DNA from: Paenibacillus chibensis
GTDB lineage: Bacteria; Bacillota; Bacilli; Paenibacillales; Paenibacillaceae
DNA: 52,899 bases
Reading direction: 5' to 3'
NCBI RefSeq assembly: GCF_004001045.1
Contig: NZ_BIMK01000044.1
Location: 1-52,899 of the forward strand
The notes beneath the pieces were generated by a model. The model worked only from the letters and a program-made list of their open reading frames with translations, searched no databases and had not been told where the DNA came from. This document shows, piece after piece, positions 32,864-39,249 of this stretch (the first letter of the stretch is position 1; each line of letters starts with the position of its first letter). The position numbers and the translations under genes were made by a program.

Positions 32864-33328
32864 TTGAAAAAGAAGTTTGCAGCAGCCGCACTTGGAATCA
32901 CGCTCATGTTCTCCATGGGAACCAGCGTATTCGCGGATTCATCTCTGAATAACGTAGTTCATAAAACGATTGGTGTTACCTATAAAACCGGCGGAACCAC
33001 CACAAACGGGTTCGATTGCTCCGGATTTACGCAATATGTATTCAAGAAGCTGGGGGTTTCCATTCCACGCCAATCCAGCGCCCAGTTTAGAACAGGCACT
33101 ACCGTCTCCAAAAGCAATTTGAGAGCCGGAGATCTGGTATTCTTCAATACGACCGGCGCGGGCGTTTCCCATGTCGGGATCTACCTTGGAAATGGAAATT
33201 TCGCACATTCGTCTTCATCTAAAGGCGTTACGGTCAGTAAGCTCAGCAACAGCTATTTCGCCAACCGCTACATTGGCGCCAAACGAATCATGAGTACCGC
33301 TAAATATAAAGCAGCCGTTTACAACTAA
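32864..33328 (+). CDS. NlpC/P60 family cell-wall hydrolase, copy 1
   Basis: A 154-residue secreted protein: signal peptide MKKKFAAAALGITLMFSMGTSVFA with cleavage after VFA (about residue 24), then a bare NlpC/P60 domain with catalytic Cys at about 52 (NGFDCSGFTQYVF), His at about 103 (VSHVGIYLG) and a third polar residue near His115. Such enzymes cut gamma-D-Glu to diamino-acid bonds in peptidoglycan stems. There is no LysM or SH3 wall-binding domain, unlike LytE or CwlS. The start is a TTG at 32864, 9 bases after GGAAGGGG. Expression should be set by the c-di-AMP riboswitch before it. Confidence 0.93.
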   Translation: MKKKFAAAALGITLMFSMGTSVFADSSLNNVVHKTIGVTYKTGGTTTNGFDCSGFTQYVFKKLGVSIPRQSSAQFRTGTTVSKSNLRAGDLVFFNTTGAGVSHVGIYLGNGNFAHSSSSKGVTVSKLSNSYFANRYIGAKRIMSTAKYKAAVYN

Positions 33329-33382
33329 AACTCACTCATAAACACGACTTCATATAACTCGAAATATGACTTAAAGCTACTC

Positions 33383-33426
33383 GCCCGCGCTGAGGATTTT
33401 TGCCGAAATCCCTTCGCGGGTTTCTT
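33383..33426 (+). terminator. Terminator of NlpC/P60 copy 1
   Basis: CCCGCG..GATTT TTGCCG AAATC..CGCGGG followed by TTTCTT. Confidence 0.8.
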
Positions 33427-33629
33427 ATTACTTATTAGACGGTTGAAACGATGAAAAAGTAACAACTTTTTATAAATAAATTAAAATAAATTTGATAATT
33501 CCACATCCTGCTTAAGCCTCTTTTACCCATCCCCTCAACAAATAAACATCTTTTCCTATAAAATGCTCAAAAAAATGCCTTATTTCTAAAAAAATTGATT
33601 ATTTTTTAGTTGATATGGGATAGAAACAA
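33427..33629. other. Spacer between the two riboswitch units
   Basis: About 200 very AT-rich bases with long A and T runs and no gene; it ends at the promoter of unit 2. Confidence 0.5.
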
Positions 33630-33658
33630 TTGCCAAAATGAAATTCCTTTGCTACAAT
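33630..33658 (+). promoter_or_regulatory. Promoter of riboswitch unit 2
   Basis: -35 TTGCCA (33630-33635), 17 bases, -10 TACAAT (33653-33658); identical hexamers and spacing to unit 1. Confidence 0.7.
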
Positions 33659-33721
33659 AGTCCCAGTGAGTTAGTAACAACTTTGTAATCTTTGCTGGAC
33701 CGTTGAAGTAAGTAACGTTTC

Positions 33722-33866
33722 CTGATGTATATAGTGTAGAGAATCTAATGCCGAATTTCCTCACACTAGGGAAGCGGGGGAACCATTATGGGTGAATTGA
33801 TCTTGCAACAGAGGGATCATAGGGGACCTTCTACCGAATCCTTAAGCTAACCTCGCAGGCACCGGA
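33722..33866 (+). promoter_or_regulatory. c-di-AMP riboswitch (ydaO-yuaA class), copy 2
   Basis: Same conserved blocks as copy 1: GCGGGGGAACC, GGGTGAATTGATC, AGAGGGATCATAGGGG, and the 3' block ACCGAATCC then TTAAGCTAACCTCGCAGGC. The 3' two thirds are nearly identical to copy 1 with small indels (GGGGACC versus GGGGACGACC), while the first part has diverged. It stands before the second NlpC/P60 gene at the same distance. Confidence 0.9.
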
Positions 33867-33881
33867 AGGGGTATATTGGTT

Positions 33882-34373
33882 TTGAAAAAGAAGCTAGCAG
33901 CAGCAGTCATGAGTTTTGCCATCGTATTTACCGTTGGAGCCGGAAGCGCTTTCGCGGATTCCAAAATGGACAAAGTCATCGATGACGTCATTGGAACAAA
34001 GTATGTAACTGGTGGAACGACGGCGAACGGATTCGACTGCTCCGGATTCACCATGTATGTCTACAAGCATCTGGGCATCAGTTTGCCGCATCAATCCGGA
34101 TCCCAGTTCAGCATGGGTTCTTCCGTATCCCGCAGCGACTTAAGAGCAGGAGACCTGGTATTCTTCAATACCTCCGGCTCCGGGGTTTCCCATGTCGGAA
34201 TCTATGTCGGCGACGGAAAGTTCGCGCACGCCTCTACTTCCCGTGGAGTTGTTGTCAGTTCGCTTAGCGAAAGCTACTACGTCAACCGCTACGTTGGCGC
34301 CAAACGAATCATGAGTACGGATACTTACAAATCCGCCGCCGTTGATTCCGAAGACAATGATGACGTGCAGTAA
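33882..34373 (+). CDS. NlpC/P60 family cell-wall hydrolase, copy 2
   Basis: A 163-residue paralogue of the gene at 32864, with signal peptide MKKKLAAAVMSFAIVFTVGAGSAFA and the catalytic Cys at about 53 (NGFDCSGFTMYVY) and His in VSHVGIYVG. The C-terminus is longer and acidic (DSEDNDDVQ). I choose the TTG at 33882 by analogy with copy 1 (10 bases after GGAAGGGG); a TTG at 33876 adds two codons. Copies share the YVFKKLGVSIP/YVYKHLGISLP and VGAKRIMST stretches. Tandem duplication of the whole promoter-riboswitch-gene-terminator unit is the simplest origin. Confidence 0.93.
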   Translation: MKKKLAAAVMSFAIVFTVGAGSAFADSKMDKVIDDVIGTKYVTGGTTANGFDCSGFTMYVYKHLGISLPHQSGSQFSMGSSVSRSDLRAGDLVFFNTSGSGVSHVGIYVGDGKFAHASTSRGVVVSSLSESYYVNRYVGAKRIMSTDTYKSAAVDSEDNDDVQ

Positions 34374-34404
34374 TGCCTAACCGCATCTGCCTGATTTGTA
34401 AGAG

Positions 34405-34453
34405 AGCCCGTTCTTTGAGATTTTTGCCGAAATCTCAAACAGCGGGTTTTTTT
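34405..34453 (+). terminator. Terminator of NlpC/P60 copy 2
   Basis: GCCCGtTCTTTGAGATTT TTGCCG AAATCTCAAAcaGCGGGTTTTTTT; the loop TTGCCG and inner AAATC arm match the terminator of copy 1. Confidence 0.85.
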
Positions 34454-34614
34454 ATGGGCATTCATGCTGTATGTAATTACCATATTCCCGCCCATATTAT
34501 TTGTTACCCTTCATGCCGGCAAATAAACACCATGTAACGGGAAAATTCGGAATAATTTTTCAATAATGTTCAAATCTTAAATAGCAGCGCTGTCTCTAGG
34601 AAAGGGGCTACGCC

Positions 34615-35106
34615 ATGAATGATTTCAAAGATGCTTTAACGGTGGTTCCCATGAGCCGCGCACAGGCCGAAGCCTGCTGCAGCTGGGTCTATGCTTCCCC
34701 TTACGACCGTATTTACGGATGGCTTCCCTTCAGTCAGATGGAGGCGCTGGGGATTGAGCTCGGCGATTCCGACGTGAGACAGCAGCAGTATGTGTCTGTC
34801 CTGGACGCTGAAGGCGCCCTGTGCGGCTTTGCGCAGCTCTTCCCCATGGTTAACGCCGTGAGGCTCGGAATCGGTATGAGGCCTGATTTATGCGGCCAGG
34901 GACTGGGTAAAAGCTTTGTACATGCGGTCGTTCACGCAGCCAAGGAACGCTATCCGGATCTGCCGATCGATTTGGAGGTGCAGGACTGGAACGAACGGGC
35001 CATCCGAACTTACCTGAAGGCGGGTTTCGTCGTCACCGATACGTATGACAAGCATACGCCCGAAGGCATTGGCCGCTTCCACTGCATGACCTATGAAGGC
35101 GACTGA
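34615..35106 (+). CDS. GNAT family N-acetyltransferase
   Basis: A 163-residue cytosolic acetyltransferase. The acetyl-CoA loop is GIGMRPDLCGQGLGKSFVHAV (R-x-x-G-x-G), preceded by the beta strand NAVRLG and followed by LEVQDWNERAIRTYLKAGFV, typical of the family. The N-terminal half (SWVYASPYDRIYGWLP) is substrate-side and not informative. ATG at 34615 with GAAAGGGG upstream. A single-gene unit between the hydrolase terminator and the cytochrome gene. Substrate not known. Confidence 0.85.
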   Translation: MNDFKDALTVVPMSRAQAEACCSWVYASPYDRIYGWLPFSQMEALGIELGDSDVRQQQYVSVLDAEGALCGFAQLFPMVNAVRLGIGMRPDLCGQGLGKSFVHAVVHAAKERYPDLPIDLEVQDWNERAIRTYLKAGFVVTDTYDKHTPEGIGRFHCMTYEGD

Positions 35107-35262
35107 TGAAACGTCAATGATAAATGGTACAAAATTGTGTATATTTAGTGGACTCCCCCGGCTTTCGTTTGCTTTTTTGTCACAAACTATTTGATGTACC
35201 GGCTTGTTCCGTTATAATGAAGAAATGAAGAACTGCAGTTTACATAGAAAGGACGAAAACAG

Positions 35263-35622
35263 ATGCAAAAATGGATCATGAGCGGTGTCGTAGCGATCGC
35301 ATGCGTATTTGCCATTGTGCTCATGTTTAATCTGCCTGGCAAAGAACAAGTAGCTGAACAAGAAAAACCAACCATGCCTGAAGTGACGATGGATGCCGCA
35401 GCCGCTGAGGCTACCATCAAAGCGCAAAGCTGCATCAGCTGTCACGGTGACCAGCTGCAGGGCGGTGTTGGACCTAACCTGCAAAAAATCGGTTCCCAGC
35501 TCTCCGCCGAAGAAATCTATACAATCGTTACGAAAGGCAAAGGCGGCATGCCTTCATTCAAAGACAAGCTGAAGAGTGAAGAAATCGCCAACGTTGCCCA
35601 GTGGCTTGCAGCCAAAAAATAA
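35263..35622 (+). CDS. Membrane-anchored monoheme cytochrome c (c-551 type)
   Basis: A 119-residue electron carrier with an N-terminal membrane helix (about residues 6-24) acting as anchor, a short linker, then a class I cytochrome c domain: heme site C57-x2-C60-H61 (SCISCHGDQLQGG), the GPNL turn and the axial Met at about 96 in KGGMPSF. It passes electrons near the outer face of the membrane in the respiratory chain. It resembles B. subtilis cccA/cccB. A membrane helix rather than a lipobox cysteine argues for the cccA-like type, but it is not certain. ATG at 35263 with AGAAAGGA upstream. Confidence 0.9.
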   Translation: MQKWIMSGVVAIACVFAIVLMFNLPGKEQVAEQEKPTMPEVTMDAAAAEATIKAQSCISCHGDQLQGGVGPNLQKIGSQLSAEEIYTIVTKGKGGMPSFKDKLKSEEIANVAQWLAAKK

Positions 35623-35646
35623 CGGTTTCCCCGATACGGGAATAGA

Positions 35647-35698
35647 AAAACACGCTTCGAGATCAGGACTTCAAAGTCATGACCGAAGCGTGTTTTTT
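35647..35698. terminator. Terminator between the cytochrome gene and phhB
   Basis: AAACACGCTTCG ... CGAAGCGTGTTTTTTG; a 12-bp stem with T-run on the plus strand and A-run before it, so it can serve both converging genes. Confidence 0.85.
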
Positions 35699-35723
35699 GA
35701 TGGCGTTGAAATGGGGCATGAAG

Positions 35724-36029
35724 CTATCGTTTTTCGCCCGAGCGCATCTTCTCGAACAGTTCATTGAACTGATGCGCTTCCTTAATATCCAGGGCCGTGA
35801 TGCCTCCGTCGTCCCAGGAGGTCAGGCGCAGCGTTACGTTCTTATAGTCGATCGAGATAAAAGGATGATGATCGAAAGCCTCGGATATCGCCGCAACCTC
35901 ATCGACAAACGATATCCCCTTCATGAAATTGGAAAAAATGAATTTGCGCACGATCCAGCGTCCCTCTTCGAGCTCCCAGCCCTCGAGCTTCGCCAAATGC
36001 GCTTCAACTTCTTCCTGCGTATAAACCAT
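35724..36029 (-). CDS. 4a-hydroxytetrahydrobiopterin dehydratase-like protein (PCD)
   Basis: A 101-residue protein with the pterin-4a-carbinolamine dehydratase pattern: EGRWIVRKFIFSNFMKGISFVDEVAAISEAFDHHPFISIDY with the paired histidines, then VTLRLTSWDDGGITALD. Members dehydrate 4a-hydroxytetrahydropterin made by aromatic amino-acid hydroxylases; some have only a coactivator or molybdopterin-related role. No hydroxylase gene is nearby. The ATG at 36029 has GGGAGG at 7 bases; the longer frame upstream covers that site. Family call firm, role in this organism open. Confidence 0.87.
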   Translation of the reverse strand: MVYTQEEVEAHLAKLEGWELEEGRWIVRKFIFSNFMKGISFVDEVAAISEAFDHHPFISIDYKNVTLRLTSWDDGGITALDIKEAHQFNELFEKMRSGEKR

Positions 36030-36224
36030 GTTTATTTCCTCCCTGAAACCAAGCATCCTGATGGCCTTAGAGCCCAAAGGATGCGCGTCTTTGCCTGGCT
36101 TTTACATGAACTTTTTCCCATTGTATTCCGGTCACTGAATATTTATGAATATGGCCGTCCTCAGGGCCAAACACTTGTTATATCTTAACATGCCAGGCAT
36201 TCAAAAATCCATTCGGCCCATGGA

Positions 36225-36518
36225 CTAGATGAGTGGGACTACAGTCAGTTCCTCGTCCCCGATAAGCAGATTGATCCGGTGATGATCCTTATCGTACATC
36301 ACGACCCCGCATCCCACTTCGATGACAGGCTCGGTGCCCAGTCCGTAAAAAAGGTCCTCCGCCAGCGCCTCATGCACTTCCCGCTTCTCTTCAGGGCCCA
36401 GTTCCTGCCACTCGGCGGCTTCCATCTCAAAGAACAGATAGCTGTCCGGGATTTCCCCCACCGCATCCGTCAGGTCTTTCAAAATTTCGTCATATTTGCG
36501 CCCATGTTTTACTCCCAT
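36225..36518 (-). CDS. Hypothetical protein
   Basis: A 97-residue acidic cytosolic protein I do not recognise. The first half is helical (YDEILKDLTDAVGEI, EEKREVHEALAEDLFYGL), the second half beta-like (VIEVGCGVVMYDKDHHRINLLIGDEELTVV). No membrane segment or signal. GGAGGG lies before the ATG at 36518, and composition looks coding. It is transcribed toward phhB with a 195-base gap, so it may or may not share a transcript. Confidence 0.65.
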   Translation of the reverse strand: MGVKHGRKYDEILKDLTDAVGEIPDSYLFFEMEAAEWQELGPEEKREVHEALAEDLFYGLGTEPVIEVGCGVVMYDKDHHRINLLIGDEELTVVPLI

Positions 36519-36856
36519 GGAATTTCCCTCCGCCTCGTCACATTTCGCTTTGCACTCTGTAAAACGTCAATCACGCGCCGTCTTTTACGGCTGAACGTCC
36601 CTGATGCGGGACTTTTTTTATCCAAGTAGTCCGTTCCGTATAGGGTGGAAGCTTGATGAACTGGCCGATTCGACCAATCCATGATAGGACTGCTGAACCC
36701 CCCGGTTTCATTATACCGGAAAAACCCCCTAAAAAAAAAAGAGAATCCTGACGATAAAGTATATAATACGTTTCTTGGTGCGACACACCATTTTGCAAGG
36801 ACGCAAACTTGGTGCACGAAAGGATTCAATTCTATTTCTCATGGATGAGGTGCGCA
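36519..36856. other. Intergenic region before motA
   Basis: About 340 bases between divergent genes. It holds a short plus-strand hairpin with a T-run (GTCCC TGATGC GGGAC TTTTTTT, 36597-36620) that follows no gene I can see, and the motA promoter region with the ribosome binding site GATGAGGTG. A 106-codon minus frame here has no start signal and low plausibility. Confidence 0.4.
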
Positions 36857-37657
36857 ATGGAAATTTCAACACTTATAGGCCTAATACTAGGCTTGGTTGC
36901 GGTCTTTGTCGGTATGATACTCAAAGGGGCCCCTTTGATATCACTCCTTACCCCTGCCGCTTATGTCATCATTCTCGGGGGAACGGCCGCCACATTGTTT
37001 ATTGGTTTTCCGATGTCAGAGCTTAAAAAATTCCCGAAATTGCTGAAAATGGTGTTCGTAAAGCAGCAGCTGCTCGAGCGCCGCACGCTGATCACGATGT
37101 TCATGGAGTGGGCCTCCATTACCCGCCGTGAAGGACTTTTGGCTCTTGAAACCAAAGTCGAAGAAATCGATGACGACTTCCTCCGCAACGGAATGCGGAT
37201 GATCATCGACGGCAACGATCAGGACTTTGTACGCGATGTATTAATGGAGGATATTGCTGCCACGGAGGAACGGCACCGCGCAGGTGCGCTGCTCTTTTCC
37301 CAGGCTGGTATGTACGCTCCGTCTCTCGGGGTACTCGGGGCCGTTGTCGGTCTGATCGCCGCCTTGACCAAGATGGAGAACATGGGCGAGCTCGCGCACG
37401 CCATCGGTGCGGCATTTATCGCGACACTGCTCGGTATCTTCACCGGCTACGTGCTGTGGCATCCGATTTCCAACAAGCTGAAACGTTTGTCCAAAAAAGA
37501 GATGGAGCTCAAGCTCATGATGATCGAAGGACTTCTGTCCATTCAATCCGGCGTCTCTACGATTGCAATCAGCCAAAAGCTTTCTGTATTCCTAACCCCT
37601 TCCGAGCGCGCTCAAATGAATGAGAAGGAGGCTGACGCAGGTGAGCAAAAAGACTAA
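36857..37657 (+). CDS. motA: Flagellar motor stator protein MotA
   Basis: A 266-residue four-helix membrane protein of the flagellar stator ion channel. The N-terminal helix is STLIGLILGLVAVFVGMIL; the cytoplasmic loop has the conserved charged segment (RREGLLALE, DGNDQDFVRDVLMEDI), then APSLGVLGAVVGLIAAL with the conserved prolines, and a C-terminal helix GAAFIATLLGIFTGYVLWHPI. The ATG at 36857 has GATGAGGTG close by. It overlaps the motB start by 17 bases. It forms a 5:2 complex with MotB. The protein is more like MotA than the sodium-type MotP, by the MotB sequence that follows. Confidence 0.93.
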   Translation: MEISTLIGLILGLVAVFVGMILKGAPLISLLTPAAYVIILGGTAATLFIGFPMSELKKFPKLLKMVFVKQQLLERRTLITMFMEWASITRREGLLALETKVEEIDDDFLRNGMRMIIDGNDQDFVRDVLMEDIAATEERHRAGALLFSQAGMYAPSLGVLGAVVGLIAALTKMENMGELAHAIGAAFIATLLGIFTGYVLWHPISNKLKRLSKKEMELKLMMIEGLLSIQSGVSTIAISQKLSVFLTPSERAQMNEKEADAGEQKD

Positions 37658-38450
37658 ACATGAACCGCATGAGGAGCACGCGGACGAATCCTGGCTGCTC
37701 CCTTACGCCGACCTTTTGACCCTGCTGCTGGCCCTGTTCATTGTTATGTACGCCATGAGCGCCACGGATAACAAGAAGTTCGAAGAGATGAGCAAAGCCT
37801 TTAATACAGCGCTCAGTACGGGTACCGGCGTTCTCAGCTTCAACTCGGCCATGCCTTCAGACAAGAACCTGGATAAAGGCAAGAAAAACTCCGAAGAAAA
37901 CGTCGTCAGTAACGCCGATAAGCAAAAACAAAAATCCCAGCTGGCCAAACAGGAACAGGAAGACCTGGAGAAGCTCAAAAAGCAGCTGGATCAATATATT
38001 AAAAATAACGGGCTGACTACGCTGCTCAATACGAAGCTGAATCAATCCCAGCTGACGATTACAATCAGCGACAACGCACTCTTCGCATCGGGCAGCGCTG
38101 TCGTGAAGCCGGAATCCAGGCAGCTCGCGCTGGCGATCAGCAACATGCTGCAGCAATTTCCAACCTACAATGTCGTCGTATCCGGCCATACGGATAACAT
38201 GCCGATTTCCAACAGTGAATATGCTTCGAACTGGGACTTAAGCTCCGACCGGGCGCTTCACTTCATGAAGATTCTGCTGCTAAATCCGAAGCTGGACCCT
38301 TCGAAGTTCACGTCGACGGCATTCGGCGAATTCCACCCCGTTGCGACGAACGCTACGGATGCCGGGCGCGCAAAAAACCGGCGGGTTGAGGTATCCATTC
38401 TCCGTAAATACACGAGTGACACCCAAGAGACATCGGTTACGGGCAAATAA
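37641..38450 (+). CDS. motB: Flagellar motor stator protein MotB
   Basis: A 269-residue stator protein. A short cytoplasmic start leads into the single membrane helix WLLPYADLLTLLLALFIVMYAMS with the ion-binding Asp (PYADLLT), then a plug and linker rich in Lys/Gln, and a C-terminal OmpA-like peptidoglycan-binding domain (VVSGHTDNMPISNSEYASNWDLSSDRA, GRAKNRRVEVSILRK). The helix sequence resembles B. subtilis MotB (proton type) rather than MotS. The start is GTG at 37641 with AGGAGG at 10 bases, inside the end of motA. Confidence 0.95.
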   Translation: MSKKTKHEPHEEHADESWLLPYADLLTLLLALFIVMYAMSATDNKKFEEMSKAFNTALSTGTGVLSFNSAMPSDKNLDKGKKNSEENVVSNADKQKQKSQLAKQEQEDLEKLKKQLDQYIKNNGLTTLLNTKLNQSQLTITISDNALFASGSAVVKPESRQLALAISNMLQQFPTYNVVVSGHTDNMPISNSEYASNWDLSSDRALHFMKILLLNPKLDPSKFTSTAFGEFHPVATNATDAGRAKNRRVEVSILRKYTSDTQETSVTGK

Positions 38451-38466
38451 AGCACTTCTCCATAAT

Positions 38467-38507
38467 AAAAGCTGTATTAACCGTTATGTACGGTTAATAC
38501 AGCTTTT
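38467..38507. terminator. Bidirectional terminator between motB and rluF
   Basis: AAAAGCTGTATTAACCG and CGGTTAATACAGCTTTT are perfect 17-base arms around a 7-base loop, with A and T runs on either side. Confidence 0.92.
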
Positions 38508-38544
38508 AATCATTTTGCGGGAAGCTGCCGGAAGTATCACACGT

Positions 38545-39249
38545 CTACTCCAGCGTATATTGAAGTAGGCTGCCGAGCTCCTCTTTCTCCGCGTCGGTCA
38601 AATCACGCCATTTCCCCTTTGGCAGGGAGCCGAGATGGATGTTCATGATGCGGATCCGCTGAAGCCTCCTTACGCTGTAGCCGAAGGCACTGCACATGCG
38701 GCGGATCTGCCGGTTCTTCCCTTCTGTCAAAATAATTTTGAAGACCCGTTCCGAAATCCGCGTGACCGTGCATGGTAGCGTCATTTCGCCGAGAATTTTC
38801 ACGCCGCCGGCCATCCCGGTCAAGAATGACGTCGTAACCGGCTTGTCCACCGTCACGATATATTCCTTCTCATGCTTCCCTTCAGCGCGCAGAATCTTAT
38901 TCACCACGTCTCCGTCGCTAGTCAGAAGAATCAGCCCTTCAGAATCCTTATCCAATCGGCCGATCGGAAATACCCGCTCGGTATGACCCACAAAATCCAC
39001 GATATTCCCCTTGATATGCTGTTCCGTCGTGCTCGTAATGCCCACGGGCTTGTTTAGGGCGATATAGACATAGCTCTTCTTTTTCGGATTCAGGGGCTGG
39101 CCGTTAATCAGGACCTCATCCCCTTCTTCCGCCTGGCTGCCCAGGACCGCTGTCTCGCCGTTGATCGTCACTTTACCGCTCACGACCAGCTTATCGGCTT
39201 CACGACGGGAGCAAAACCCGGTTTCGCTAATAAATTTGTTAATCCGCAC
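38545..39249 (-). CDS. rluF: 23S rRNA pseudouridine synthase, RluF type
   Basis: A 234-residue enzyme that isomerises a uridine in 23S rRNA. An N-terminal S4 RNA-binding domain (MRINKFISETGFCSRREADKLV) is followed by the RsuA-type catalytic domain with the nucleophile Asp in FPIGRLDKDSEGL, and EGKNRQIRRMCSAFGYSVRRLQRIRIMNI then GKWRDLT. The RIRIMNIHLGSLPKGKWRDL end fits RluF (position 2604) better than RluB. It overlaps the sensor kinase gene by 11 bases and is cotranscribed with it, which is an odd pair. Confidence 0.88.
   Translation of the reverse strand: MRINKFISETGFCSRREADKLVVSGKVTINGETAVLGSQAEEGDEVLINGQPLNPKKKSYVYIALNKPVGITSTTEQHIKGNIVDFVGHTERVFPIGRLDKDSEGLILLTSDGDVVNKILRAEGKHEKEYIVTVDKPVTTSFLTGMAGGVKILGEMTLPCTVTRISERVFKIILTEGKNRQIRRMCSAFGYSVRRLQRIRIMNIHLGSLPKGKWRDLTDAEKEELGSLLQYTLE

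Noticed and set aside
36597..36620. Plus-strand terminator-like hairpin GTCCC TGATGC GGGAC plus seven T
   Set aside because: Only 5 bp in the stem and no plus-strand gene before it; not listed as a terminator.
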